Shown one piece after another: positions 1 to 10,710 of a stretch of DNA of 64,000 nt (its first letter is position 1; each line of letters starts with the position of its first letter). The stretch is from Podaxis mareebaensis (Eukaryota; Basidiomycota; Agaricomycetes; Agaricales; Agaricaceae). The DNA lies in the NCBI GenBank assembly GCA_018524725.1, contig JAEUWP010000139.1, positions 248,001 through 312,000 on the forward strand, given 5' to 3'. A program made the position numbers and the translations under genes. The notes under the pieces were generated by a model. It did not search any database. It was given only the letters and a program-made list of their open reading frames with translations, and was not told the origin of the DNA.

Positions 1-558
1 CTCTCCCATTCCTTTTCGTCATAATCCCGCTTCCTCATATGTCGATCCTTCCTCCCACCACTGTCCTTTTCCCGTTCTTTCTCCTTGGATTTACTCGGCT
101 TGCGTACTTCGACGACGTCATCCCGGGCCTCGTCTTCGAGTAAGAAACCGAACTTTTGTGACCGAAGAGCTTTTGCTTCTTTCTCCGCTTGCCTCCGTGC
201 GGCGTCTTCTGCCGAGTGCTTATGTTTGCGTTTGCGCGGTGCGCGACTGAAGACTTCGTTTACGAACTCGTGTGCTGCTGGTGTGTTCGGAAGACCGAAC
301 GAGGAGAGTGTTGTAAAGAGAGCATCTGCGGATTTTGAAGAAGATGCTGTATGCAAAGACGTTGAGTTGTGGCTTGTAGGAGTAATGGAACAGGAGAAAC
401 TCACCAGAAGCTATGACGAAGTCAATAGTTGTCCGATCCGAAAGGCCAAAATACTGAAACGCAGGAATGGGTTTGAGTGCATTTTTAACAACGGAAGTGA
501 TGCAGCTACTTACTGTAAGAACATTATCGCTCACATACCGTTCGAGGTCCGAAGCCAT
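1..558 (-). CDS. DEAH-box pre-mRNA splicing helicase DHX16/Prp2 (N-terminal part, runs off the window)
   Basis: This is the 5' part of a gene whose helicase core lies left of the window. The start ATG (556-558) opens MASDLERYVSDNVLT. A short intron then leads to YFGLSDRTTIDFVIA, and a second intron to a Ser-rich stretch, AAHEFVNEVFSRAPRKRK and a Lys/Arg/Glu-rich region with FGFLLEDEARDD. This order (short helical N-terminus, R-x-PRK, charged coiled region) is that of DHX16/Prp2/Cdc28, the ATPase that activates the spliceosome before the first transesterification. The frame stays open to base 1. The helicase motifs themselves cannot be seen, so the call rests on the N-terminal pattern. It lies in tandem with, and 215 bp downstream of, the citrate-lyase-like gene. 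Confidence 0.8.
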
Positions 559-773
559 GAATACCGAGGTGAGTGTTGGTAGTAGAGTCAATGATCGTAT
601 GGAACACAAATCGCGTCGGTGGCTGTGTTATTCCTCCGTCTATGGGTATCGGATCAGTCGACGCTTGTTGAGTCAACGGCAGTAGGTGCATATACTTCAA
701 CGACAGGCACCGCATAGGATTTGTATTCTGGCATAGTAGCATACAATACACAGGGTCATCACATTGGTATACT

Positions 774-2290
774 TTAAGATGAAGAGACATCAGGTATGGT
801 CAAGCCAGCTGCCTTCGCTACTGCAATTGTCTTTTCCGCCTACCAGGTGCATGAAGATAGAAACTTTATAATGAAGGCATAATGACTCACTTGCTTGAGC
901 ATTGGAGCATCAATCATCTCGCCCTCAAGACCAACGGCACCTCGCTCGGCCGCATGCGCGAGCTTCAATTGGTGCAAGATCTTTGCCGCACGGAGGATTT
1001 CTGGACGACAATTCAAGCTATGACCGTCTTCAAAGGGCGGCACCTGATGAAATATTTTACCTTTCGGTGAAGGAACATAACTATCTTGGATAATCGCAAC
1101 TTGTAGAGGGTGTATTGCTTGCTGCGAACACAACCCAGTCAACCCAGACAAGTTGACAGGAGGTGATGAATACGGCAAACCTTTCCAGTGAATCCAAGCT
1201 GTCGTCCGTCGAGGCATTCTTCCTTGAGAACTGTCAGGTCTTTGTATTCCACACAGACCTAAGAAAGTTATCCTCTAAGCCCATCGACTTGGGAGGATAA
1301 AGAAGCCTAGGTCATACCATGTCAATAGCCTCCAATCCAAACGCTTTTGCAGTGATGACAATTTGCGAGCGTGTGCAGAGCAATTCGCGCCTTGAGTTGG
1401 TCCTCACGATTCCCGTATCTGCACAATCTGGTTTAAAGTATTAAGACGTCGACCCGACACCATTAGATCAAGTACTGACAATCTTCCGCTGCAAACTACA
1501 CAGCGAACCACAAAACAGGCCCAAGCTCAAACCGGCTGTGTAAAGGTGAGAAATTAGGGAAACGTACCAACAACGCCCGTAAAGTCCCACCCATCTGCGT
1601 ACCAGCCTTCGAGCTCCATCCCGCAATCTTCCCGAGATTGAGCATAGCTCTCGCACTCTCAACACTCGCTATGATATTCAACGGGGCCTCTCTATCTGTT
1701 TTCTTGTATATCTCAGACACGATTTCAGAGACATAGTCCAAGTCTTCCGCGGAGTGAATTTTCGGCAGGACGAGGTTTGTCACATTTGGAAGAGATATCT
1801 ACAAAAGTTCGGAAGCGCAGTTAAATTATGAGTGTGAACATTTGGGTGAGTGAGAATAGGGAAGACATACAATTGCCTTCATATCCTCTTCAAACAATGG
1901 TGTACTAATATCATTTACGCGCACACCAATTCGGTTATGTTGCGCAAGTGGATTTGTCTATCAACCTCACTTTTAGCATGGCCGTTGCGAGCAAGTGGAG
2001 GGAAACCAACCAACATTTAAGAACGCTCTCAACCTGTTCCTCGCGTTTACTTTGTTGGACAGGATGGGCGATATGCTATCCTCCAGGTCATACACAAACA
2101 CATCTGAGGTTGACGTCTTGGTCTTCTCGAGCATCCGGTCTGAGGATGAGGGCACGTAGAGGTGCGACCGTCGGAGTGTCACTGGTTCTGGATCTTGGTT
2201 CAGAGTCGCGAATCCTCGGTATGGTAAATTTCTGCATCTTTGCAATGAGGCTAGAGAACGGTTGAAGCAAGGTCGGAGTGTTGATTGCAT
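774..2290 (-). CDS. Mitochondrial citrate lyase beta-like protein (HpcH/HpaI aldolase family, CLYBL type)
   Basis: Several exons assemble into a CLYBL-type TIM-barrel lyase. The start is at 2288-2290. The N-terminus (MQSTLRPCFNRSLASLQRC) is Arg/Ser-rich with no acidic residues, as expected of a mitochondrial presequence. It is followed by RRSHLYVPSSSDRMLEK and VFVYDLEDS, the family's opening strand with the acidic Mg-binding residues. Later exons give LVLPKIHSAEDLD and IASVESARAMLNL (1496-1783), an alanine-rich strand ending in TAKAFGLEAIDMV (about 1320-1440), and GKQAIHPLQVAIIQ near 1120. The stop is TAA at 774-776. Family members cleave citramalyl-CoA or related acyl-CoAs. The exact substrate here is inferred. 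Upstream lies the SIM-rich gene on the same strand. Confidence 0.82.
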
Positions 2291-2615
2291 AGGTATCGAG
2301 GGCTATAATGAGTGGAGTGCAGTGAAGAGGGACTCAAACGTGCGAGTTCGCGACCAAACCCTCGGAACGCCATGATGGTGAGAACCGAAGCTTGGTCAGG
2401 TACTCGCATGTAGCATTGGACAAGGTCACAATCTGAGTTAGATTCCAAATCCAATACTTCATATATTGCGCGCGTACGATTAGTGTGATAGTAATAATGG
2501 ATAATGATACATCATATATGACCAAGAAGATAACGCAGCCATCAGAGCGCCGTCTAACGGCAAACAAACCACACCCATCCCGTAGGTAGTCTCCATGAGA
2601 ACATCAACCCGGAAG
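2291..2615. other. Intergenic stretch between two minus-strand genes
   Basis: These 325 bp lie between the stop of the SIM-rich gene and the start of the citrate-lyase-like gene, so they hold the 3' end of one and the promoter of the other. No conserved ORF, RNA gene or strong TATA element was seen. Confidence 0.5.
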
Positions 2616-4502
2616 TCAAAGTCCGGGCTCAGGCTCAGGATAACCAAGTCCAATAGCCAGCAACTGCTCGTCTGTAAGATCATGCGTCTGCGGCAACAAC
2701 ATATCCACGATTTCCTGCATCTCCGTAGCTGAATCCGGCTCTGGGTCCTTCGTCTGGGCATCCAGCACGACGTTCTCTTTTGTGACGTTGGCGTTGACTC
2801 GGCCTATGCACGGAGTTGGCGGCAGTGGTGCGGGTGAAGCTGGTATCGAGTGGGTCGTAAGAATGATAGAACCGGTTAGAGGGTTGGCAGTCGTTTCTTT
2901 GGTGCTGGGTTGGGTAATTGGAGCAATCGCCTCTGAATGATGCGGCGGTGCCAGTAATGGTGGTTTATCAGTAGTCTCTGTGGTTAGAGAAGGAGCGGGA
3001 GGCGGACAAGGGGAAGAGGGTTTCTTGGTTGGAGACATGTCTGCTCCAGGGTCAGATACATCACGTTCGACAGCGGCCATAGCTGACGAACTTTGGGTGT
3101 CCCCAGCTACTATCGTGGCCTCCTCAGCATCCACCATCCCAAGTCGATCCACGGACAGTGGAGGTTGAGGAGCCCGCGATCGTGAGCCGGCGCTGTCTAG
3201 CGGTGACTGAGCTCTTGGCATAGCCTCCGCACAACCCGACGTGACCGACAACGCTTCGGAAAGAGATACGGAAGGAGGAATATTGTTACTAGCTTCTGGA
3301 GTCGGCGGGTTCCGTGGTGGTTCTTGCTGCAGTCGAGCGAAGAATGACGGAGTCAGGAGGGGTGGACGAGGCGAATCCGAAATGAAGGCACTGGGCTGGT
3401 AGGTTTTTATCGCAAGATGTAGTCTAGGCCGACTGCCAGATGAGAACGCGCTGCGCGGGAAGTCCGTCTCTTCATCTGGACGTGCGTTTCGTAGAGCCTC
3501 ATCGTAGATATCTTGTAAGGGTCCGAACGGCTCTTCGGCATCAGATTCAGGCTCGCCGGCGTGGGTGACCGGTAGTAGTTGTCGGTTTCCATAGACGATG
3601 GGTGATGGAGACATAGAACTTGCCCGAGAGACTGAATCCGGAGACGCTGGTTTTAAGGTTTCTTGAGAGATAGGGTTCGCAGGCATCAGTTTCAAGATTT
3701 TCTGGGAAGCATCGGTCGCGCTTGTTGACACTTCACTTGTATCCGCTGGTAACTCATGGACGCAGAGTATTGGTGCAGAGGTCGGTGAAATGTTGTGGCG
3801 CGCGTGATCTGAAGGACTAGGACTGGGAGCCTTCGAGTGAGATCGACTCGTTGGACGCTGGGTCTGAGTAATGAGGGCTGGCGGACTTGGAAGCGCCTCA
3901 TCTTCACTGGTTAGAAGGACAATGATGTCCTCTTCTCGTGGATGACGAGACTGAGTCTTTTGGGTAAATCTCGGAGGCCTGGGAGTTTCCTCTGCGTCTG
4001 AGCAGAGGTCGATTACGTCCGCTGACGGCAGCACTCGGTTGTTTCTCGTGGCATTGGGCGTGAGTTTGACAGTCCGGGGCGGTGGCTCGTCCTCAGATGT
4101 CAGCTCGATTGGAGATGAGGCTGATCATATGGTCAAGGAGGATTTCATCTGGCAGAGACGCGGGTGTACCTTTGACTTTTCCATTGACTAGAGTGCAGTG
4201 AGAAGCGGGTTGATAGATGAAGACCGGCCAGTACCTTTTGTATTCTGGAGCTTCCGCTTCTTCCGAGGACGGGACGGTGAAGGGTCGTCTTGTTCTTGGG
4301 AGGAGAGTTTTGCAGCAGCCCTGGGATGGGGTGGATTTCTTTTTCGCTTTAGCTTGGATTGCGGCAGGGATCTCAGATTGACAACTGGAATTTTTTCTGC
4401 AGAGGTGTGAGTGGGCGAGGTGGAGAGAGAGAAAAACGCACGCGAGGCAGAGAGGACCTGACTGACATCGGGAAGAGAGTCGGAGTCAGAGTGAGAGGGC
4501 AT
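2616..4502 (-). CDS. Disordered nuclear protein with three SUMO-interaction-like motifs
   Basis: Three exons (4502-4235, 4187-4170, 4120-2616) give a 596-residue protein. No enzymatic domain is visible. Exon 1 holds a basic cluster (RPRKKRKL, near residue 80) that looks like a nuclear localisation signal. Three motifs with a hydrophobic core followed by Ser/acidic residues sit close together: IELTSEDE (residues about 100-107), VIDLCSDAEE (131-140) and IIVLLTSEDE (161-170). These fit the SUMO-interaction consensus. The rest is Ser/Pro-rich low complexity, ending in a short Leu/Glu-rich segment, EQLLAIGLGYPEPEPGL. The middle exon is only 18 nt. The identity is unknown. A SUMO-binding scaffold or a SUMO-targeted ligase partner is inferred only from the motif cluster. 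No RING is present. Confidence 0.7.
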
Positions 4503-4706
4503 TACAGACGGAAAGCAATTGCGCAATTCACAATTCCGTTGTCGCGACGATTTCCCGATCACCCATGCATCTTTATCCTCAACTGACGCCCGTCCTGTCA
4601 CACAACCTCTACCCTGCCGTTAACATTCCATGTCTCCATCCCTAGCGCCCCAGGTTCCCCACCGTATGCCCCTCCTTTACTCCTTCTCTGCCTTACCGGT
4701 CCCCTA

Positions 4707-7700
4707 ATGAAACCAGCCTCTCTTAGCCGCAACCTCCAGTCTGGTTTTTCCCCGCCTTTGCTCCTCCACTCGCTCCAGGAGAACAAGAGCTCCGTCCTCA
4801 GTCTAGCAGCAACAGACGAATACATATTTTCTGGCAGTCAGAACCGCGATATCCTGGTCCGTGGTCAAACCATACATGCGGTCCGAATCTTTGTTGACAC
4901 TTGCCCAGGTCTGGGACAAGAAGACCTTTACTCTCAAAGACACACTCCGTGGCCACACAGGCAGCGTTCTTGCACTGGAATATGCAAAGGACAAGGAGTG
5001 GCTCTTCAGTTCCGGAGGTGTGTCTAGCTTGATCCACCATAGGCCCTGGTCTAATGATACACTCAGGTGATAGTACAATACGAGTCAGTAATATTACTGC
5101 CACTCAAATGAGTGCGTGTATGCTTATGTCTCATAGGTCTGGTGTGCCAAAACACTAAGACCACTCTATGTCATCGATCCCTACCTCGAGAACTGCTCGG
5201 GTGACCTGTTTTCACTCGCTTGGTCCCCGACTCTCCAAACAATCTTTGTAGGCTGCAAAAATACCTCTCTACAATGGTTCGACTTCCGCCAGACGCTATC
5301 GCCGACGGGGTCGTCTTCATCTCTGCAAGAGGCGTTGGCAAGTGCATGCACGTCTCCAAACCTTGCCTCTCTTCGCAAGGCCCACAAGTTCTTTGACAGC
5401 TACCCCCAATATCAACGCAAACCGGCAGACATCAACGCTCGCAATGGCTTGATGTACCTACAAGGCCGAGAAAGCCCAGACTCAGACCAATGCTCAGACG
5501 TCCCATCACCCCAAGCTTACTTCAACATTCCCGCATCCAATGTCATTGACTCAGCGCACTGGGGCTACATCTATTGCATGACCATCCTAGATGACGAGAA
5601 CGGCGTCCGACTTGCAACAGGCAGTGGGGACGAAAATGTCAAAGTACGTCTGCTAATTCCGACAGCCAAAACTGTCCACGCTCAAAGCCGCCTAATCAGC
5701 TCTGGGACTGCTCGGGACCAGTTCCCAGCTTGGTCCACGAATTTTACTGTGGCCATGGTGCTATCCTAGCTCTTGCTTCCAGAGGGGAGACGATTGCTGC
5801 CGGGTGTCAGGATGGTTATGTCAAGGTTCTGGATCTAGAGACCAAGACATCTGTTCGCACGATTATTGTTCAAGAGGTGCGCGGATCCTTCGCGGACGGG
5901 TTTAACTTGGTGATTGACAGCCTGTATTTGCAGAGTGTTGATATTCTATCTTTATCGATTTTCAATGGCGATCTCTATACGTGTTCGGCTAATGGTTCCG
6001 TCAAGGTCAGCATTTTCAGATGTCATGACGCGGTATATCTTGTCCAGCACCAACACCGTTCCTTAGCGATGGTCGGCTTCTTTTGACTGTACGGCTTCCT
6101 GGAAAGCGCACGATGGCATCGCTCTCTCATCTATCATAACCAAACGTAATAACTGTGGAGTCTGTCTCGTTACAGGCGGAAGCGACTCTAACATCAAAGT
6201 TAGCACAAAACAGTCTCGGAAATTTAGGAAATGCTCATTCTTCTCATTCCTTGCAGGTTTGGGAGCTAAATGCCACCCAGAGCCAGCAAGATACTCCCGG
6301 GAAAAATGCTAATTCTGACGCCCCAGCCTTGGCTGACTCAATATCAGGTGATTACCACACAGCACCTTCTTCGCGACTTTCCTGCTGAGACCCGACTGTG
6401 TGGTTTACAGAAACACTGATCTATGCGCTTTCCAAATTTATCGCCATTCCGAGTGTCAGTTCGCAACCTGAACATAAAGAGGATTGTCGACAGGCTGCTA
6501 TTTGGTTGAAGAAGTGTCTCGCACAGCTGGGTGCCCAAGCTACTCTTGTGAGTGATCTCTTTTTATTGGCCTTCGAGATGTGTACTCATGGGTTCGAAGT
6601 TATCAACTGGTGAAGGAAACAATCCAATTGTACTTGGAACGTTTGAAGGCACCAAAGGTGATAAACCACGGCCGCGTATCCTCTTCTACGGGTCCGTCAA
6701 TCTTGATCCTAGCACTTTGTCCCGCCTGTAACTGTCGCTCCCTGTAGGCATTATGATGTCATCCCAGCACCCTCAGATGGATGGAATTCCGACCCGTTCA
6801 CCCTGACAGGAAAAAACGGGTACTTGTACGGTCGTGGTGTGACGGATGACAAGGGCCCGATCATCTCAATCGCGTGCGCTGCTGCCGACCTCCTTGCACG
6901 AAGGGCGCTTGGGATCGACCTTGTGTTCCTTATAGAGGGCGAAGAAGAGGTCGGTAGTGTTGGTTTTGGTGAGACTGTACGGAAGCACAAAGATTTGATT
7001 GGACATATCGACGAAATTTTGGTCAGGTAAAGTAGGCATCACGAATGCTGGGATGTATGTTAATAGCAGCTTACAGTAATTCGACGTGGATTGCGGAGGA
7101 TAGAGCTTGCTTGACATACGGTTTGAGAGGAGTCGTGCATTGCAACCTCGTTGTATGCGCCACTTCCTTGCTGCAGTGTGTCGCCAACTGATTTACATTC
7201 TAGGTTTCTAATGAATTGCCGGACCTGCACTCTGGCATTGAAGGTGGTGCCATTGTGGAGCCTATGATCGATATGTGAGTGCCTCTTCGATTCGGCGTCT
7301 GATTTTCCCCGAGTTGACGACTTGTAGGGTCAAGCTCCTCGCTACTCTCACTGATCGTCAAGGTTGCATACAAATACCTGGATTTTGTAAACTCTTGGTT
7401 GATTTATTACAAGATTAGCCTGCTCACGCCTAAACTTTAGATGACCAAGTCCGACCGCCGACAGAGGAAGAAGAGGAATTGTACAAGCTACTGTCCGAGG
7501 TTACCCAAAAACCTGCCTCATTACTGCGTTCGAGGTGGCGCGAGCCCTCATTGACGGTGCATAACATTGAGATCAGCGGTCCAAAGAGTACGCCACTACG
7601 CTCTCCGATAATTCTTATAACCTGACACCCCCCTCCACCAAGACCCTACCGTCATCCCTAGTACCGTCAAGGCCCAGATATCTTTGCGCATCGTACCCGA

Positions 7701-8282
7701 TCAAAACCTTGACACTATTGTTCACTCTTTGGTCGACTACTTGAAAAACACGTTTGTCAGCTTTGAGTCACCCAACAAACTCCAGGTACGTGTGGTAATC
7801 CGCACTCTGTGGCTTTGGTTCTGATTCTGAGAACCTTTCCTGTCTCAGCTTGACGTGGAGCACACAGCTGACTGGTGGTTGGGCGAACTTAGCGATCCTT
7901 ACTTCAAGGCCTTGGAGAGTGCAGTCAAAGAGGAATGGGGTATGGAGCCATTGCGAATCAGAGAAGGAGGGGTATGTCCTTTGCCTCTGTGTCCCAATCG
8001 TGAAACTGATGGATGGATCTCTAGTCGATTCCTTCGGTACCTTGGCTGGAGAAAGAGTTCAAGTGTCATGCATTACACCTTCCTATGGGGCAGAGCTCCG
8101 TGAGTGCAGACCTCTTATGTTGATTTTCAGGTTGTGCTGACTTGCATATCTAGGACCAAGCTCACTTACCTAACGAGCGTATCTCCCTGGTCAACCTGCA
8201 GAAGGGCAAGGCAGTTGTGGAGAAGTTCCTGCTTGCGGTGGCAGGTGGCTTTGCGGTGAACGCCCCAGAGTCAACAGCATGA
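4707..8282 (+). CDS. DUG2: DUG2: WD40 plus M20 peptidase subunit of the glutathione-degrading DUG complex
   Basis: The N-terminal half is a WD40 propeller: HSLQENKSSVLSLAATDEYIF, TLRGHTGSVLALEYAKDKEW, LATGSGDENVK, then SIFNGDLYTCSANGSVK. The C-terminal half is an M20 metallopeptidase with HYDVIPAPSDGWNSDPF (about 6750-6800), YGRGVTDDKGP (6824-6855), IEGEEEVGSVG (6930-6965), an LPDLHSG-type dimer segment, and a C-terminal His in DQAHLPNERI. The two halves join in frame through a short intron near 6350-6400. This domain order is specific to DUG2, which with DUG3 forms the alternative gamma-glutamyl-transpeptidase-like route of glutathione breakdown. The stop is TGA at 8280-8282. The start is the first in-frame ATG. 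Two earlier ATGs (4630 and 4666) are in a frame closed by a stop, unless an unseen intron rescues it. There are many short introns. Confidence 0.88.
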
Positions 8283-8478
8283 TGTTGTGATGTGTTTCCG
8301 GTTTTTCTTGTCGTCGTGGTTTAGATTTCCTTCCTTTCTGTAACACTTATTTGTTGTGTACTGTAATCTGTGTTTAGAGTTAGATGACTTAATCTTTGTT
8401 TCATTCGTCGATATTTCCGTAATACATTCCGACATATACACAGAACATGCAGGGGCCCGAGCGTACCCAATGTGACGT

Positions 8479-10138
8479 CTAGACGACGACTGGCCACCCG
8501 CTGGAGAAATCGAGCCTGTTGATTCCAAGCTACCATTGGCAGTCAGGGCAAAGTGGATGTGAGGCTGGGGTGTCTACTTACGAAGCTGCCTGAGGGCGTG
8601 TAGTAGTCTAAAGCAATTATAAGTCCAGATGTACTGAACATCGGGTGTTTGCGACCTACGGTAGATGAGAATAGGACCATCGTTGTCCATCATGACATCT
8701 TGACCACCAGGCCCAATGATCTTGATTATCATGTCAATATCAAATGTCAAACAGAACCGGAATGAACACATACGTTATCGTGTGACCCCAGAACGAGCGT
8801 GCCACCTCCGTTCAAAAGGGATACACCAGCTTGATCGACGAAGCCACCAGTAGGTCTTAAACGACATGGATCAATACCACAACTCCATATATCAACTACG
8901 AAGGTAGGCGGCACTCACGAAGTGGAACGCCCAACACGGATATTGTAAGTGCTCGAAGTGCCTCGGCAGCAGTTATCCCAACTCGTGAAGAGGTAATAGA
9001 AGTTGTTGAACTTGAAGACGGCGCTGGCCTCGATGGCGCCGCCATTCGCTGTACGTTGTGCCAAGGACGTGACACTGGTGCTAGAAAGGAAACCTGTGGA
9101 AGGGTTTATGCTGTAAGGATTACGAGTTTGGTTAGTAGCATGTAGGAGAGTGGGCGGTGGTGGGAGTTGACCAACCTCATAGACTTGATGCCAGTCCAAA
9201 AGCTACCAAGGGAGAGGAGCCAGCGACTGCCATCTATGACATATGACGTTAACGACAAGCCGAGCGGACCCAGACCCTTGACTCACCGATCAGAAGGCTG
9301 CGCGCCGAAATTGTGGGAGTTAATATCGTATTTCATGTAGAGATCTCGTACGCACTTGGGATCGATGGCCTTTGGTTCAATTTGTCATATTAACACTTCA
9401 TTGGCTTGAACGGACTGGTTTACTTACATTATAGTTGTTAGAACCTGACGTGGATGTTACCATTCCTTCATTGGTCCAACTGCCTAGGCGGGAAATGAGT
9501 ACATTCATATAACCACGGACTACAATAGTGCGTACCGGGAAGACCAGTGGAAGACTTGGCAAGGAAGATAGCAGACTAATATGCTTGTTAATAATACTGT
9601 TCATTTTCACGGAACAGCATTTGAATACATTTTGGGACCCGAAGCTAGAAGCCGCATAGTAAAGCTACAAAAGGTTTGAGCTACCGCCCTGGGACAAACA
9701 GGCCAGAATCACTCACAATGAACTGTCCATTGACATATGTGCAATCCGGCGCCCAAAGGTTGCTAGACCGAGGGAAATGATTGATCAATCGTGAATGCCA
9801 AAAACGACACCTAACTCACCCATTCGAAGTACCCGTGTATTTATCGGTCCAAGACGCACCGTTAGGCCATACCTTCCCGACGAGTGTCCAAGCCGTACGG
9901 TCTGTAGAAGTCCTGATTTCTATACCAACCGCAGTCGCTTTTAAGGTGAATTAAGTTCCACACCAGAGACACATATTTTCTTCCGAACGGACGCACAGAA
10001 TACAAAGTATTTGCCAGAATTATCCTTACACATTGTGGGGTCATGGACCGCCGTATTTCCCGTTACAATGCCGGGCCCTACGACAGCATGTCCGAAGGTA
10101 GCGAAAGAAAACAAAGTCAAGGCAGAAAGCCAGCGCAT
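8479..10138 (-). CDS. Secreted GH43 arabinan endo-1,5-alpha-L-arabinanase
   Basis: The start is at 10136-10138. The N-terminus MRWLSALTLFSFATFGHA is a clear secretion signal. The five-bladed GH43 fold shows its three acidic positions: Asp in NTAVHDPTMC (catalytic base), Asp in the APDCTYVNGQF segment (pKa modulator), and Glu in GGAIEASAVFKF (general acid, about 9010-9040). Further exons give FYYLFTSWDNCCRGTSSTYN, GGFVDQAGVSLLNGGGT and GPILIYH. The last two short exons splice to YYTPSGSF and LGINRLDFSSGWPVVV, the usual family ending. The enzyme would cut the alpha-1,5-arabinan backbone of plant pectin outside the cell. At least seven short introns are needed. It converges with DUG2 (196 bp between stops) and diverges from the dehydrogenase gene. 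Confidence 0.9.
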
Positions 10139-10710
10139 TTCGTGGTGGGACTTCAGTTGTCATAACACACCAGCTTTTATAAGATATATGGCATCTAATT
10201 TTGATTGTCGCGACCACATGAAAATGTGCTGGAAGCAGACCGTAATTCACTGATGCAAGGGAATAAAGAGCTTCGATAAAGCAAGGCGGCGAAATTCGAA
10301 CCTGGTCATGATTAACGAAGGCATTACCTCGTTGATTGAGATTGGTGTCACCTGTCTTGGTCACAGAAGCAAGTTGGAAACGCTGCGGTCCGGATTCGGT
10401 CCGTTACCGAATACCTCTCTTAAGTCGATGAGTGCGGGGCAGAGCCTAGAGGCGACCAGGGACGACATTGATGACCACGACTGCAGATGGCTCTGCAGGT
10501 AATAGTCACCTCATCGTGGTCACAACACAACTACTTGGCACTTCGTTCGCTGACGATCACGAGCCATCGCGAGCAAGTTATCTCGGGCGGAAAAGGGGCC
10601 CCTATGTGAACACGGCTGCAATCCGGGTGGGATTAGTTGTCTTTCCCGGATAATCATATAATTGTGCCATTCCCATCGCCAACAGATGTCAAACCTGCAA
10701 CCATACAGCC
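10139..10710. promoter_or_regulatory. Divergent promoter region between the arabinanase and the zinc dehydrogenase
   Basis: This 572-bp region separates two divergently transcribed genes and must carry both promoters. A TATA element for the arabinanase is at its left end. Short ORFs inside it show no recognisable protein. Sites for carbon-catabolite or arabinose regulators cannot be assigned by eye. Confidence 0.55.
10174..10181 (-). promoter_or_regulatory. TATA box of the arabinanase gene
   Basis: TATAAAAG on the minus strand, ending 36 bp upstream of the arabinanase ATG. This spacing allows a very short 5' leader. It is a good consensus match at a sensible distance, with no transcript evidence. 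Confidence 0.5.

Noticed and set aside
6350..6400. Possible split of DUG2 into a WD40 gene and a peptidase gene because of a stop near 6387
   Set aside because: A short GTGATT...TTACAG intron removes the stop, and the WD40-M20 order is the known DUG2 arrangement.
10288..10305. GGTTCGAAT-like tRNA B-box on the minus strand
   Set aside because: Flanking bases do not form a T-stem, and no A-box or cloverleaf was found.
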